Source: Gorillibacterium sp. (GTDB taxonomy: Bacteria > Bacillota > Bacilli > Paenibacillales > NBRC-103111). From it: 5,306 bases of DNA. A program made the translations under genes and the position numbers. Of the stretch, positions 1-5,306 are shown in pieces. How positions within the stretch are numbered: position 1 is the stretch's first letter; each line of letters starts with the position of its first letter. The stretch lies in NCBI GenBank assembly GCA_014380705.1, contig JACMJI010000225.1, positions 1-5,306 of the forward strand, read 5' to 3'. Below the pieces are notes generated by a model. That model had not been told where the DNA came from. It made no database searches and was given only the letters and a program-made list of their open reading frames with translations.

Positions 1-1162
1 CGGCAATGCTGTTCTCAAATGCCCGGGTAAAATTCCCTTGATCAAGCACGAAAAACCATAATAGAAAGACAAGTACAGAGATCCCAACGACAATTGGAAC
101 AAAGACACCTGAGATTTGGTCAGCTAACCGCTGAATCGGAGCCTTCGAGCCTTGGGCTTCCTCAACAATACGGATGATTTGGGCTAAGGCTGTTTCTTTC
201 CCGATTTTAGTAACCTCGAAAACCAATACACCATTCTTATTGAGTGTTGCACCGATTACTGTGTCTCCCGCCTTTTTGTCAACCGGGATACTTTCGCCTG
301 TAAGCATCGATTCATCAACTGCTGAAGCGCCCTCCTGGATAACGCCATCAAGTGGGATTTTCTCGCCTGGCTTAACCCGGATCAGATCACCCAACTGAAC
401 AGCCTCAATTGGAAGCTGAAGGTCCTCTCCATTTCTAATAACGGTAGCTGTTTTGGCCTGCAGACCCATTAACTTCTTAATTGCGTCTGATGCATGACCC
501 TTGGCTAATGCCTCCATCCACTTACCAAGTAGAATCAAGGTAACGAGAATCACGCTGACCTCGAAATATAAATGAGGCATTAACATATGCTCCATACTGC
601 CAGCCTGGGCGTAACGAATCGTCTCTTTCAGGCTATAAAAGTAAGCTGCAGATGTACCCAATGAGACCAATACATCCATATTGGCACTCCCACTTCGCAG
701 CGATTTAAATGCACTGCGATAAAACGGCCATCCAATGATAAACTGCACAGGCGTTGCTAATAGAAGCTGGAACCAAGGGTTCACAAAAAGTTCTGGCACA
801 TAAACATTTAGCTTAAAATGAGCAAACATTGCCCACAAGAGTGGAATGGACAGAATAGCTGAGATAAAGAAACGCAGCTTCAGAATCGTACGAGCTTGGT
901 GCTTATCAGCATCCTCTTCCTTAGCCGCTTCTGTATGAAGCTTAGCTTGGTAACCAATGGCTTCGATCTTGGAGGAAAGCTGAAGGGCAGTGACCTGCTC
1001 TTCATTGTGTATAATCGTCGCTCGTTCCATCGTCAAATTAACCGTTGCTTCAACGCCAGGAAGCTTATTAAGGACCTTCTCAATGCGAGCAGCGCAAGCA
1101 GCACAGGTCATTCCGCCGATATCGAATTCAGATTTCCTAGTTTGACGCACAGGTTCAGTCAT
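1..1162 (-). CDS. copA: Copper-exporting P1B-type ATPase CopA, N-terminal 387 residues (3' end beyond window)
   Basis: Pumps Cu(I) out of the cytoplasm across the cell membrane using ATP. Seen: an N-terminal heavy-metal-binding (HMA) domain, about residues 10-75, with GMTCAAC at 17-23 (Cys20 and Cys23 bind Cu(I)). Hydrophobic segments follow at about 94-115, 128-148, 160-178 and 196-216. The actuator domain is at about 217-345, with the TGES phosphatase loop at 288-291, and a further membrane segment is at about 350-373. The loop around 188-198 is rich in Met and His, as in CopA proteins. Met162, Glu201 and Glu217 align by eye with copper-pathway residues of Legionella CopA (inference). There is one HMA domain, whereas Bacillus subtilis CopA has two. 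The window ends in AFENSIA, so the CPC motif, the phosphorylated DKTGT and the ATP-binding domain lie outside. The ATG at 1162 is preceded by AAAGGGGTG at ribosome-binding distance. No copZ or csoR adjoins it. CopA is far more likely than a Zn/Cd pump because of GMTCAAC and the Met/His loop. Confidence 0.95.
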   Translation of the reverse strand, partial: MTEPVRQTRKSEFDIGGMTCAACAARIEKVLNKLPGVEATVNLTMERATIIHNEEQVTALQLSSKIEAIGYQAKLHTEAAKEEDADKHQARTILKLRFFISAILSIPLLWAMFAHFKLNVYVPELFVNPWFQLLLATPVQFIIGWPFYRSAFKSLRSGSANMDVLVSLGTSAAYFYSLKETIRYAQAGSMEHMLMPHLYFEVSVILVTLILLGKWMEALAKGHASDAIKKLMGLQAKTATVIRNGEDLQLPIEAVQLGDLIRVKPGEKIPLDGVIQEGASAVDESMLTGESIPVDKKAGDTVIGATLNKNGVLVFEVTKIGKETALAQIIRIVEEAQGSKAPIQRLADQISGVFVPIVVGISVLVFLLWFFVLDQGNFTRAFENSIA

Positions 1163-1190
1163 TTTACACCCCTTTCTTTAAGGGGTTTGC

Positions 1191-1209
1191 TATACCCCCC
1201 TACCGTATA
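1191..1209 (-). promoter_or_regulatory. Probable CsoR operator of copA
   Basis: TATACCCCCCTACCGTATA is an imperfect palindrome, with TATAC and GTATA arms around a C-rich core. This is the look of CsoR binding sites upstream of copper-export genes in Firmicutes (a G/C tract flanked by TA-rich arms). It begins 1 bp downstream of the copA -10 hexamer, so it covers the expected transcription start. A bound Cu-free repressor would block initiation and Cu(I) binding would release it. The csoR gene itself is not in the window. The assignment rests on motif resemblance and position. Confidence 0.7.
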
Positions 1210-1210
1210 T

Positions 1211-1239
1211 ATCGTAGCATGATTTTATTGTGAATTCAA
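1211..1239 (-). promoter_or_regulatory. Sigma-A-type promoter of copA
   Basis: On the minus strand, -35 TTGAAT (1239-1234) and -10 TACGAT (1216-1211) are separated by exactly 17 bp. The predicted start, near 1204, falls inside the CsoR-like palindrome. The leader to the ATG at 1162 would be about 40 nt. Four of six bases match consensus in each box. Confidence 0.65.
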
Positions 1240-1273
1240 CCTAACCCTTTATGATATTGTTCCCCATGCAAAT

Positions 1274-1316
1274 AAAAATGCTGCTGTAGTTATCCAACTT
1301 CTACAGCAGCATTTTT
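1274..1316 (-). terminator. Rho-independent terminator downstream of the MCP gene
   Basis: A perfect 16-bp inverted repeat (arms 1274-1289 and 1301-1316; core ATGCTGCTGTAG / CTACAGCAGCAT) has an 11-nt loop. The ends of the stem are A and T runs, so it can work in both directions. On the minus strand it lies 36 nt past the MCP stop codon and upstream of the copA promoter, insulating copA from MCP readthrough. Confidence 0.9.
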
Positions 1317-1351
1317 TAGTTTATATCATTAATATTTAATGATTCGAAATA

Positions 1352-3073
1352 CTATAAGCGAAAGCGAGATAACATTTCTTGCAACAGCTCGGCCTGACTG
1401 GCTAATGCTTGAGAGGAAGAGGCGATTTCCTCCATTGCAGCAAGCTGCTCCTCACAGGTAGCGGACACCTGCTGCGTTGCATCTGCACCATGGTCGGCCG
1501 ATTCTCTTACTTGACCCATCATCCCTGAGATATGAGCACTGCCTTCGTCCATATATTTAATAGCTGATGACATGGCATCCAGTTTATAAGCAACTTGATC
1601 CACAGAGGATTGGATCGAAGAAAGCACGTCATTAATTCGCTCAGATAATATCGTTCCCGCTTTAATGGTGCTTTGGTCAGCTGCAACCCACTCTGCAGCT
1701 TGCTTGGTTTCATTTAAGATTGCCTCTACTAGTAAAGCCACTTGATCCGCAGACTCTGTGGATTGTTCAGCTAATTTGCGAACCTCAGAAGCAACTACAG
1801 CAAACCCTCTTCCACTCTCACCAGCACGTGCAGCTTCGATAGCTGCATTCAGAGCAAGTAGATTGGTTTGGGTGGAGATGTTTCGGATGATGGAAACAAT
1901 GCCACCAATTTCTCCAGAGCGTTCTGCCAGCTGTCCAATAGCTGCATAGGTTTGATTATTTGACTTCATTACTTGATGCATTTGATCAACAACTAGCTTT
2001 CCTTGCTCGTGCCCTTCACGAGCGGAGGTGGAAGCTTGATTCATGAGTATATTAACATCGCCGGATAATACAGCAATTCGTTTCATTTCGTCTGTCATCG
2101 TATCCACGGTATCCGCTGTATTCCGTACGAGAATCAATTGACGATCAGCGCTATCGGCAAGCTTCTCCGTGAGCGAACCCACATGCTCCGTAGATGCACT
2201 TGTTTGTTGTGAAATAGCTGACAATTCTTCCGAAGCTGCGGCAACTTGGTGGGTTACTTCGCTGATACCTATAACAATCTGCCGCAAGTCATCATTCATG
2301 CGATTGACACCTATTGTTAGGCTGCCAATTTCATCTTTGTTGGTTACAGGGATTGACTTGCTGCTTAAATCACCCTGAGTCACACACAATAACCTAGACT
2401 CCACTACCTTAATCCTTTTTGTGATGCGCTTAGAAAATACGAAAGTAATTACGATGGTAACAAGCATAATGATAAGTCCGATCCAAAGAAATTGAAGAAG
2501 AGCGTCACGATTGGCTTCTTCAATCATTTGCTGTACTTTCGGATTACCAATATAAATCATACCGATTACCTTATCGTCTATTGAGCGAATAGGCTCGTAC
2601 GCAGAGAAAACAGTTGTTCCAGCTACATTAGCATTTCCAATGAAAGCTTTCCCCTGAACCAAAACAAGCTCGACAATTGCTGGGGCGGCTTGAGTCCCCG
2701 TCTTCCGTTTGCCTTGCTGGTCCTTAACCGTGGTCGCTATTCTAGTATCACCGAGAAAAATAGTGGCCAAATTACCATTTGTCGATTCCATGATCGAATC
2801 AATGATCGTATTCTGATCATTTAACGCTTTCCCGCCTTTATACAGGATGCCATCCTTCGCTTCCCAATGACCTGGGTAAGTTAAATCAAACATTGCCTTT
2901 TCCATGTTGAGTTGAACTTGAATGGAGTTCTCCGCTTCCTCTTGAATCTTTGCTTTTTCCAAAGATAATCCAAGATAACCCATCACACCAACAGCTAAAA
3001 AGACAAGAATAAAGGCTAGCATAAAAATTTGGGTGCCTAATTTAATTTTGATCGTCCTACGCGTTTCCTCCAT
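1352..3073 (-). CDS. Methyl-accepting chemotaxis protein with single-Cache-type sensor region
   Basis: Membrane chemoreceptor that signals through CheW/CheA to the flagellar motor. In the 573-residue product, TM1 is at about 14-37, an extracytoplasmic sensor at about 38-190, TM2 at about 192-212, HAMP at about 213-266, and then the long coiled-coil signalling domain. The sensor contains [13 protein letters not shown] and GDTRIATTV, then [11 protein letters not shown] and VIGMIYIG, the pattern of the Cache_3/sCache_3 group; the ligand is unknown. The hairpin tip carries the near-invariant segment around [20 protein letters not shown], with the tip Glu at 419. About 154 residues follow it, or 22 heptads, consistent with the 44H class usual in Bacillales. 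HAMP keeps GDL (234-236) and DEIG (247-250), but Arg220 stands where a Pro is usual. The start at 3073 is chosen because GGGAG lies 8 nt upstream; an in-frame ATG at 3088, adding 5 residues, has no Shine-Dalgarno. No che gene is adjacent. Confidence 0.93.
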   Translation of the reverse strand: MEETRRTIKIKLGTQIFMLAFILVFLAVGVMGYLGLSLEKAKIQEEAENSIQVQLNMEKAMFDLTYPGHWEAKDGILYKGGKALNDQNTIIDSIMESTNGNLATIFLGDTRIATTVKDQQGKRKTGTQAAPAIVELVLVQGKAFIGNANVAGTTVFSAYEPIRSIDDKVIGMIYIGNPKVQQMIEEANRDALLQFLWIGLIIMLVTIVITFVFSKRITKRIKVVESRLLCVTQGDLSSKSIPVTNKDEIGSLTIGVNRMNDDLRQIVIGISEVTHQVAAASEELSAISQQTSASTEHVGSLTEKLADSADRQLILVRNTADTVDTMTDEMKRIAVLSGDVNILMNQASTSAREGHEQGKLVVDQMHQVMKSNNQTYAAIGQLAERSGEIGGIVSIIRNISTQTNLLALNAAIEAARAGESGRGFAVVASEVRKLAEQSTESADQVALLVEAILNETKQAAEWVAADQSTIKAGTILSERINDVLSSIQSSVDQVAYKLDAMSSAIKYMDEGSAHISGMMGQVRESADHGADATQQVSATCEEQLAAMEEIASSSQALASQAELLQEMLSRFRL

Positions 3074-3124
3074 TGCAGCATCTCCCATTTTGTAAGTGAG
3101 TATATATCTAATATTATCTACATC

Positions 3125-3130
3125 ATTATA
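3125..3130 (-). promoter_or_regulatory. Candidate -10 box of the MCP gene
   Basis: On the minus strand this is a perfect TATAAT, 51 bp upstream of the preferred MCP start. The -35 region is poor: TCGAAT at 18-bp spacing is the best candidate. Many chemoreceptor genes use sigma-D, but I see no convincing TAAA-N15-GCCGATAT motif here. Treat as tentative. Confidence 0.35.
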
Positions 3131-3233
3131 GCTCTAAACAGAATAAAATTCGATAGTATCCTTGCTTCTATCAGGTTTTATGTCGAATCATGGCATAAAG
3201 ATATAGGACTTTTTTTGTAACTATAATTCTAAT

Positions 3234-3261
3234 AACACCCCCTCTCCTTTCGGTGTTTTTT
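3234..3261 (+). terminator. Weak terminator-like hairpin
   Basis: AACACC (3234-3239) and GGTGTT (3252-3257) form a 6-bp stem with a 12-nt loop, and the repeat runs into six T residues (3256-3261) on the plus strand. No plus-strand gene lies upstream, so it could stop antisense transcription toward the toxin-antitoxin region, or be a relic. The short stem and large loop keep confidence low. Confidence 0.25.
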
Positions 3262-3282
3262 CACTCTACTAAATTTATGATA

Positions 3283-3316
3283 ATTTGTTAACATAATATA
3301 TGTTATGTTAACAAAT
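3283..3316. repeat. 34-bp perfect inverted repeat with twin TGTTAACA palindromes
   Basis: The arms ATTTGTTAACATAA (3283-3296) and TTATGTTAACAAAT (3303-3316) are perfect 14-bp inverted copies around the 6-nt spacer TATATG. Each arm contains the self-palindrome TGTTAACA (3286-3293 and 3306-3313), with centres exactly 20 bp apart, about two helical turns. No T-run follows on either strand, so it is not a typical terminator. It overlaps the extreme end of the recombinase-like remnant and lies about 300 bp from the toxin-antitoxin start. A double operator or a recombination/element-end site are the readings I favour; neither is proven. Confidence 0.85.
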
Positions 3317-3492
3317 AGAAGCAGGCCGCCCTGCTAGCAATACGTAATGGAAAAAAAGGGGGCATTTTGCGCAAAGCTTCCCCGCAGAATCAAATACTCT
3401 TTGATCGCCTTTTGCAGCGATATCACTGATCGGAAAATCCTTCTTCTTCCCCATCTTTTGCTTCCGAATGGAATTAACCCATTCACACACAA
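3317..3492 (-). pseudogene. Probable decayed fragment of a tyrosine recombinase/integrase
   Basis: One minus-strand frame reads MGKKKDFPISDIAAK and then loses the pattern. Removing one A from the AAAA run at 3410-3413 joins it to AIKEYLILRGSFAQNAPFF in the next frame. The combined text resembles the middle of tyrosine-recombinase catalytic domains: a basic GKGxKER-like beta hairpin, then P-[IL]-S, an LKEYL-like helix, xxR, a short linker and P-L/F-F. A TAG at 3334-3336 then interrupts a stretch ending QGGLLLFVNIT, which resembles the GGxLs-like continuation. The catalytic RHRY residues are not visible, there is no start or ribosome binding site, and the preserved part is under 60 residues. 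I read it as debris of a mobile element that may have brought the neighbouring toxin-antitoxin module. The call rests on pattern recognition of a short segment and could be wrong. Confidence 0.35.
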
Positions 3493-3504
3493 TATACTTG
3501 TGTG
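3486..3504. repeat. 19-bp palindrome CACACAA-TATAC-TTGTGTG
   Basis: Two perfect 7-bp arms flank a 5-nt spacer. It sits about 65 bp upstream of the extended -10 promoter of the antitoxin-toxin operon and at the edge of the recombinase-like remnant. It could be a regulator site; nothing else supports a function. Confidence 0.5.
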
Positions 3505-3568
3505 ATAGGATTCCCTTATTTTGGGTTGCGATAAAAACATGTTTAGTTAGATGATTTACGTTATTGTA

Positions 3569-3577
3569 TGATATAAT
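3569..3577 (+). promoter_or_regulatory. Extended -10 promoter of the toxin-antitoxin operon
   Basis: TGATATAAT is a consensus extended -10 (TG, one base, perfect TATAAT). No good -35 is present at 17 bp, which an extended -10 can tolerate. The predicted start is near 3584, giving a leader of about 29 nt to the antitoxin ATG at 3613. Antitoxins of this kind normally autorepress, so the operator should lie around here, but I see no strong palindrome on the -10 itself. Confidence 0.6.
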
Positions 3578-3612
3578 TTTGAAACCAAATAAATTTTAAG
3601 GAGATGATCTAC

Positions 3613-3864
3613 ATGGAGCATATTGTGAAATCGGAAAGCGAAATTCGCACAAGGTTTCAGATAACAATACCAGAAAATATCAGAACAAGAGCAAAGCTGA
3701 ATATTGGTGATTCATTACTATGGCAGTACGATGAGTTACGACAAGAAATCATTGTTATGCCCAAACCAAAATCTTTCTCAGAAAAATTATGGGGGCTTGG
3801 TAAAAATATATGGGAGCAAGAATCGACGGATGATTACATTCGCAAGGAGCGTGACGAATGGTAA
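3613..3864 (+). CDS. AbrB/MazE-like antitoxin of a PIN-toxin pair
   Basis: An 83-residue DNA-binding antitoxin predicted to neutralise the toxin encoded next to it and to repress the operon. The N-terminal half is a SpoVT/AbrB-type swapped-hairpin domain: SEIRTRFQITIPENIR at about residues 7-22, then LNIGDSLLWQYDE and EIIVMPKP up to about 55. The RxQxTIPxxIR and LxIGD elements are diagnostic. The C-terminal tail (about 56-83, including LWGLGKNIW and DDYIRKERDEW) is charged and amphipathic, as expected of the segment that wraps around a PIN toxin. The ATG at 3613 is preferred because AAGGAG lies 9 nt upstream; the in-frame ATG at 3604 overlaps that Shine-Dalgarno directly. The TAA stop overlaps the toxin start by 7 nt, which implies translational coupling. 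The family call is firm from the sequence; the antitoxin role rests on the gene pair. Confidence 0.85.
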   Translation: MEHIVKSESEIRTRFQITIPENIRTRAKLNIGDSLLWQYDELRQEIIVMPKPKSFSEKLWGLGKNIWEQESTDDYIRKERDEW

Positions 3865-4298
3865 CATCCAACTTTTTTACAGGTATTAATAAAATAGCGT
3901 TAGACACCAACATGTTCATTTATGTTTTTGAGCAGCATCTCGAATTTGGTGAGAAAGCCAAGGCCCTTTTGGAGCAAGTAGAAAATGGTGTAATTTCAGC
4001 GGTAGCCTCTGCGGTTTCCTTAACAGAAATTTTGGTCAAACCCATTCGAGAGGGTAACTTGAATCTCGAAAAGCAATATAAACTTCTTTTTACTCATTTT
4101 CCGAACCTAAGTATTATACCTATTGATAATTCCATAGCAGAACGTGCTGCTTATTTACGTGGGATATATGGCTTAAAAACTCCGGATGCATTAATTGTAG
4201 CTAGTGCGATCGCTGCTGGCGCTGAATTATTTATAACCAATGATTTACGATTAGAACAAGTGAGAGAAATAAAATGTGTGTCTATTGGACAAGTATAG
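3858..4298 (+). CDS. PIN-domain toxin, VapC-like ribonuclease
   Basis: A 146-residue single-domain PIN protein, close to the usual VapC length of about 130-145. PIN toxins are metal-dependent ribonucleases that cleave RNA (tRNA or rRNA in studied VapC proteins) and stop translation; the target here is unknown. Visible active-site acids are Asp16 in LDTNMFIY, Glu57 in SLTEIL, Asp110 in LKTPDALIVASA and Asp129 in FITNDLRL. All four family positions are filled, so the enzyme looks intact. It begins inside the end of the antitoxin gene (ATG 3858, overlap 7 nt) and has no strong Shine-Dalgarno of its own, so it probably depends on translation of the antitoxin. About the first 12 residues before the first PIN strand are a short extension. 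An AbrB-like rather than Phd-like partner agrees with a VapBC-type module. The operon is visibly more AT-rich than copA, which fits horizontal acquisition (inference). Confidence 0.88.
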   Translation: MVTSNFFTGINKIALDTNMFIYVFEQHLEFGEKAKALLEQVENGVISAVASAVSLTEILVKPIREGNLNLEKQYKLLFTHFPNLSIIPIDNSIAERAAYLRGIYGLKTPDALIVASAIAAGAELFITNDLRLEQVREIKCVSIGQV

Positions 4299-4353
4299 AT
4301 TGTAAGTTGGCACTTGAGGTAATACCAGCGACATGACAGTTAACTGAACTCGA

Positions 4354-4390
4354 AAAGTGGAAGTCCTTATTTATCAGGAGCTTCCACTTT
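4354..4390 (+). terminator. Hairpin terminator of the toxin-antitoxin operon
   Basis: AAAGTGGAAG (4354-4363) pairs perfectly with CTTCCACTTT (4381-4390). An inner TCCT/AGGA pairing extends the stem past one bulged G. The tail after the right arm (GTTTATTATTT) is T-rich but not a clean run. It lies 55 nt after the toxin stop. Confidence 0.75.
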
Positions 4391-4549
4391 GTTTATTATT
4401 TACATCCGCATTTAACCACTTTAACACCTTCTCTCCTGAACTCAACTTAATATATCGTCGTATCAAGAAAGGCCTTAAAATAGTATGTTCTCCGAATGAT
4501 TATTGCGGCTCATTTTATATAAATGCACATGAGCATCGTGCAATTGGGT
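4391..4549 (+). other. Intergenic stretch with no recognised gene
   Basis: Between the toxin operon hairpin and the padR promoter I see no convincing gene on either strand. One open plus-strand frame crosses it, ending at 4614. It has no ATG with a ribosome binding site, its only long-range start is a GTG inside the terminator stem, and its product (for example LIYRRIKKGLKIVCSPNDYC) matches no family I recognise. No repeat or RNA gene is evident. Confidence 0.6.
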
Positions 4550-4578
4550 TTGAGATCACAAACGAAGTGGAATATTAT
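4550..4578 (+). promoter_or_regulatory. Sigma-A-type promoter of the padR-HAAS operon
   Basis: TTGAGA (4550-4555) and TATTAT (4573-4578) are separated by 17 bp. The expected start, near 4585, gives a leader of about 55 nt to the padR ATG, and the small palindrome at 4592-4605 would lie just downstream of the start. Confidence 0.6.
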
Positions 4579-4591
4579 AATAATAAGATAT

Positions 4592-4605
4592 ATACAATAG
4601 TGTAT
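4592..4605. promoter_or_regulatory. Candidate PadR operator (ATACA-ATAG-TGTAT)
   Basis: A perfect 5-bp inverted repeat with a 4-nt spacer lies just past the predicted start. A second symmetry, TATAC (4591-4595) with GTATA (4609-4613), spans it. PadR-family repressors commonly bind AT-rich palindromes in their own promoters, so autoregulation from here is plausible. Short AT-rich palindromes occur by chance, so this is only a candidate. Confidence 0.4.
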
Positions 4606-4639
4606 GTCGTATAGTATTATGAGCATAGGAGTTGATTAG

Positions 4640-4975
4640 ATGAGTGATAGTAAAGAAATTATTAGCTCATTAACAAATGAGTTGCGGCGTGGAACGATCA
4701 TTATCGGCGTGATGAGTCAACTGTCTGAACCTCAATACGGGTATTCGCTTGTCACAATCATGGAGACCAAAGGGATTGATGTGGAACCGGGCACACTCTA
4801 TCCCCTCTTGCGGAGACTTGAGAAACAAGGATTGTTAGAAAGCAAGTGGGATACGAATGAGGCTCGTCCCCGGAAGTATTATTTGCTAAGTCCACTGGGC
4901 CAAAAAGTTTATGAACAGCTATGTTTGGAATGGAAAAAGATGGTTGGCGGTTTAGCGAGTCTAATTGATCTCTAG
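4640..4975 (+). CDS. PadR-family winged-helix transcriptional regulator
   Basis: A 111-residue regulator with the full PadR N-terminal winged-helix domain: ELRRGTIIIGVMSQLSEPQYGYSL at about residues 14-37 (helix 1 and helix 2), the DNA-recognition segment VEPGTLYPLLRRLEKQGLLES at about 48-68, and the wing with RPRKYYLLSPLG at about 76-87. A short C-terminal helix (90-111) would serve dimerisation. The size matches the short PadR subfamily (PadR-s2), which has only a single C-terminal helix. The ATG at 4640 has AGGAG 8 nt upstream. The downstream gene starts 13 nt after the stop, and PadR genes are very often paired with a HAAS/DUF1700 membrane protein as here. The pair probably controls its own promoter and perhaps further genes beyond the window. 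The inducing signal cannot be read from the sequence. Confidence 0.93.
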   Translation: MSDSKEIISSLTNELRRGTIIIGVMSQLSEPQYGYSLVTIMETKGIDVEPGTLYPLLRRLEKQGLLESKWDTNEARPRKYYLLSPLGQKVYEQLCLEWKKMVGGLASLIDL

Positions 4976-4988
4976 GGAGGCCAGTAAG

Positions 4989-5306
4989 ATGGAAGTAATC
5001 GATCGGTATATTTACACAGTTGTACAGAAACTACCTCAACAGCAGCGGGCGGAAATTGAAATGGAATTAAGAGGGTTAATCGAGGATATGCTAGAGGAAC
5101 GCGTTCACGGAGGAGGCAATCCCCCAGAGCAAGTGAAGGAAGTACTACTTGAGCTTGGGGACCCACGCGATTTAGCTGCTAAGTATAGGGGATATCAAAA
5201 ATATTTGATTAGCCCAGAGCTGTTCTACCCCTATATCTCCGTTCTTAAGCTGGTGATGTTTGCTCTGTTCATCGCAATTACTGTCGTTTATGTGGTTGAA
5301 TCCATA
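4989..5306 (+). CDS. HAAS/DUF1700-type membrane protein, N-terminal 106 residues (3' end beyond window)
   Basis: The start resembles PadR-associated HAAS (DUF1700) proteins: residues 1-70 form a helical, highly charged cytoplasmic domain (VIDRYIYTVVQKLP, then RAEIEMELRGLIEDMLEER, and VLLELGDPRDLAAKYRG). The LG-[DS]-P-xx-[LV]-A-xxY signature is typical of the family. From about residue 82 a hydrophobic stretch (ISVLKLVMFALFIAITVVYVV) is the first membrane helix. The window ends at residue 106, so the remaining transmembrane part is unseen. The ATG at 4989 has GGGAGG (4975-4980) at 8 nt spacing, overlapping the end of the padR stop. Co-transcription with padR is very likely. In known pairs the role is thought to be signalling to, or modulation of, the PadR partner at the membrane; the precise function is not established. 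Confidence 0.85.
   Translation, partial: MEVIDRYIYTVVQKLPQQQRAEIEMELRGLIEDMLEERVHGGGNPPEQVKEVLLELGDPRDLAAKYRGYQKYLISPELFYPYISVLKLVMFALFIAITVVYVVESI

Noticed and set aside
174..398. Open plus-strand frame opposite the copA actuator domain
   Set aside because: Antisense shadow of conserved copA codons; no ribosome binding site.
896..1222. Open plus-strand frame of 108 codons opposite copA
   Set aside because: It lies antisense to the copA start, its promoter and its operator. The protein shows no family pattern, and copA is unambiguous on the other strand.
3150..3185. Sigma-D (motility) promoter for the MCP gene
   Set aside because: A TAAA occurs on the minus strand at 3180-3177, but the matching GCCGATAT-like box is weak (only GATA agrees) and the spacing is off.
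3285..3314. Rex-type operator (TTGTTAA...TTAACAA) in the inverted repeat
   Set aside because: The half-sites resemble Rex half-sites of clostridia, but they are separated by 16 bp rather than the 4 bp that Rex needs.
3334..3540. Two overlapping minus-strand frames read as intact small proteins
   Set aside because: Neither has a ribosome binding site or a coherent product alone. The recombinase-like pattern appears only when the frames are joined, so a degraded gene is the better reading.
3561..3576. TTAT/ATAA symmetry over the toxin-antitoxin -10 as an antitoxin operator
   Set aside because: Four-base AT-only arms are expected by chance in this AT-rich promoter.
4357..4614. Possible 85-residue gene between the toxin and padR
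   Set aside because: It starts at a GTG inside a terminator stem with no Shine-Dalgarno, runs through the padR promoter and has no recognisable domain.
4972..5166. Minus-strand frame opposite the HAAS gene
   Set aside because: Shadow of a well-supported gene with its own ribosome binding site and family signature.

Overview
The window looks like chromosomal DNA of a low-to-moderate GC, endospore-forming type Firmicute of the order Bacillales. Paenibacillus or a relative is my guess. The reasons are strong AGGAG/GGGAGG ribosome binding sites, sigma-A-type promoters, a 44-heptad-type chemoreceptor, a copper ATPase behind a CsoR-type operator, and a PadR/HAAS (DUF1700) pair. The genus is inference; no marker gene is present.

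Layout. Positions 1-1162 (minus strand) hold the N-terminal 387 residues of a CopA-type copper-exporting P1B ATPase, cut by the window edge just before its CPC motif. Its promoter (1211-1239) and a CsoR-like operator (1191-1209) lie directly upstream. A strong hairpin terminator (1274-1316) separates it from a complete methyl-accepting chemotaxis protein (1352-3073, minus strand). Positions 3074-3612 are a mostly non-coding divergent spacer. It holds a 34-bp inverted repeat, what looks like a decayed and frameshifted piece of a tyrosine recombinase on the minus strand, a second small palindrome, and the extended -10 promoter of the next operon. Positions 3613-4298 (plus strand) carry a type II toxin-antitoxin pair: an AbrB-like antitoxin overlapping a PIN-domain (VapC-like) toxin by 7 nt, closed by a hairpin at 4354-4390. 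After about 160 bp with no recognisable content come a good promoter (4550-4578) and a small palindrome. They lead into a PadR-family repressor (4640-4975) and the start of a HAAS/DUF1700 membrane protein (4989 to the edge).

How the parts work together. Four independent units are visible: copper efflux repressed by a CsoR-type sensor encoded elsewhere; a membrane chemoreceptor with a single-Cache type sensor region; a self-regulated toxin-antitoxin module beside recombinase debris, suggesting an old insertion site between the MCP and padR blocks; and a PadR-HAAS two-gene regulatory unit of the kind that often controls membrane or transport functions. Most of this is ordinary accessory chromosome. 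I do not see a clearly new system. The least explained stretch is 3230-3510, with its inverted repeats and recombinase-like remnant.
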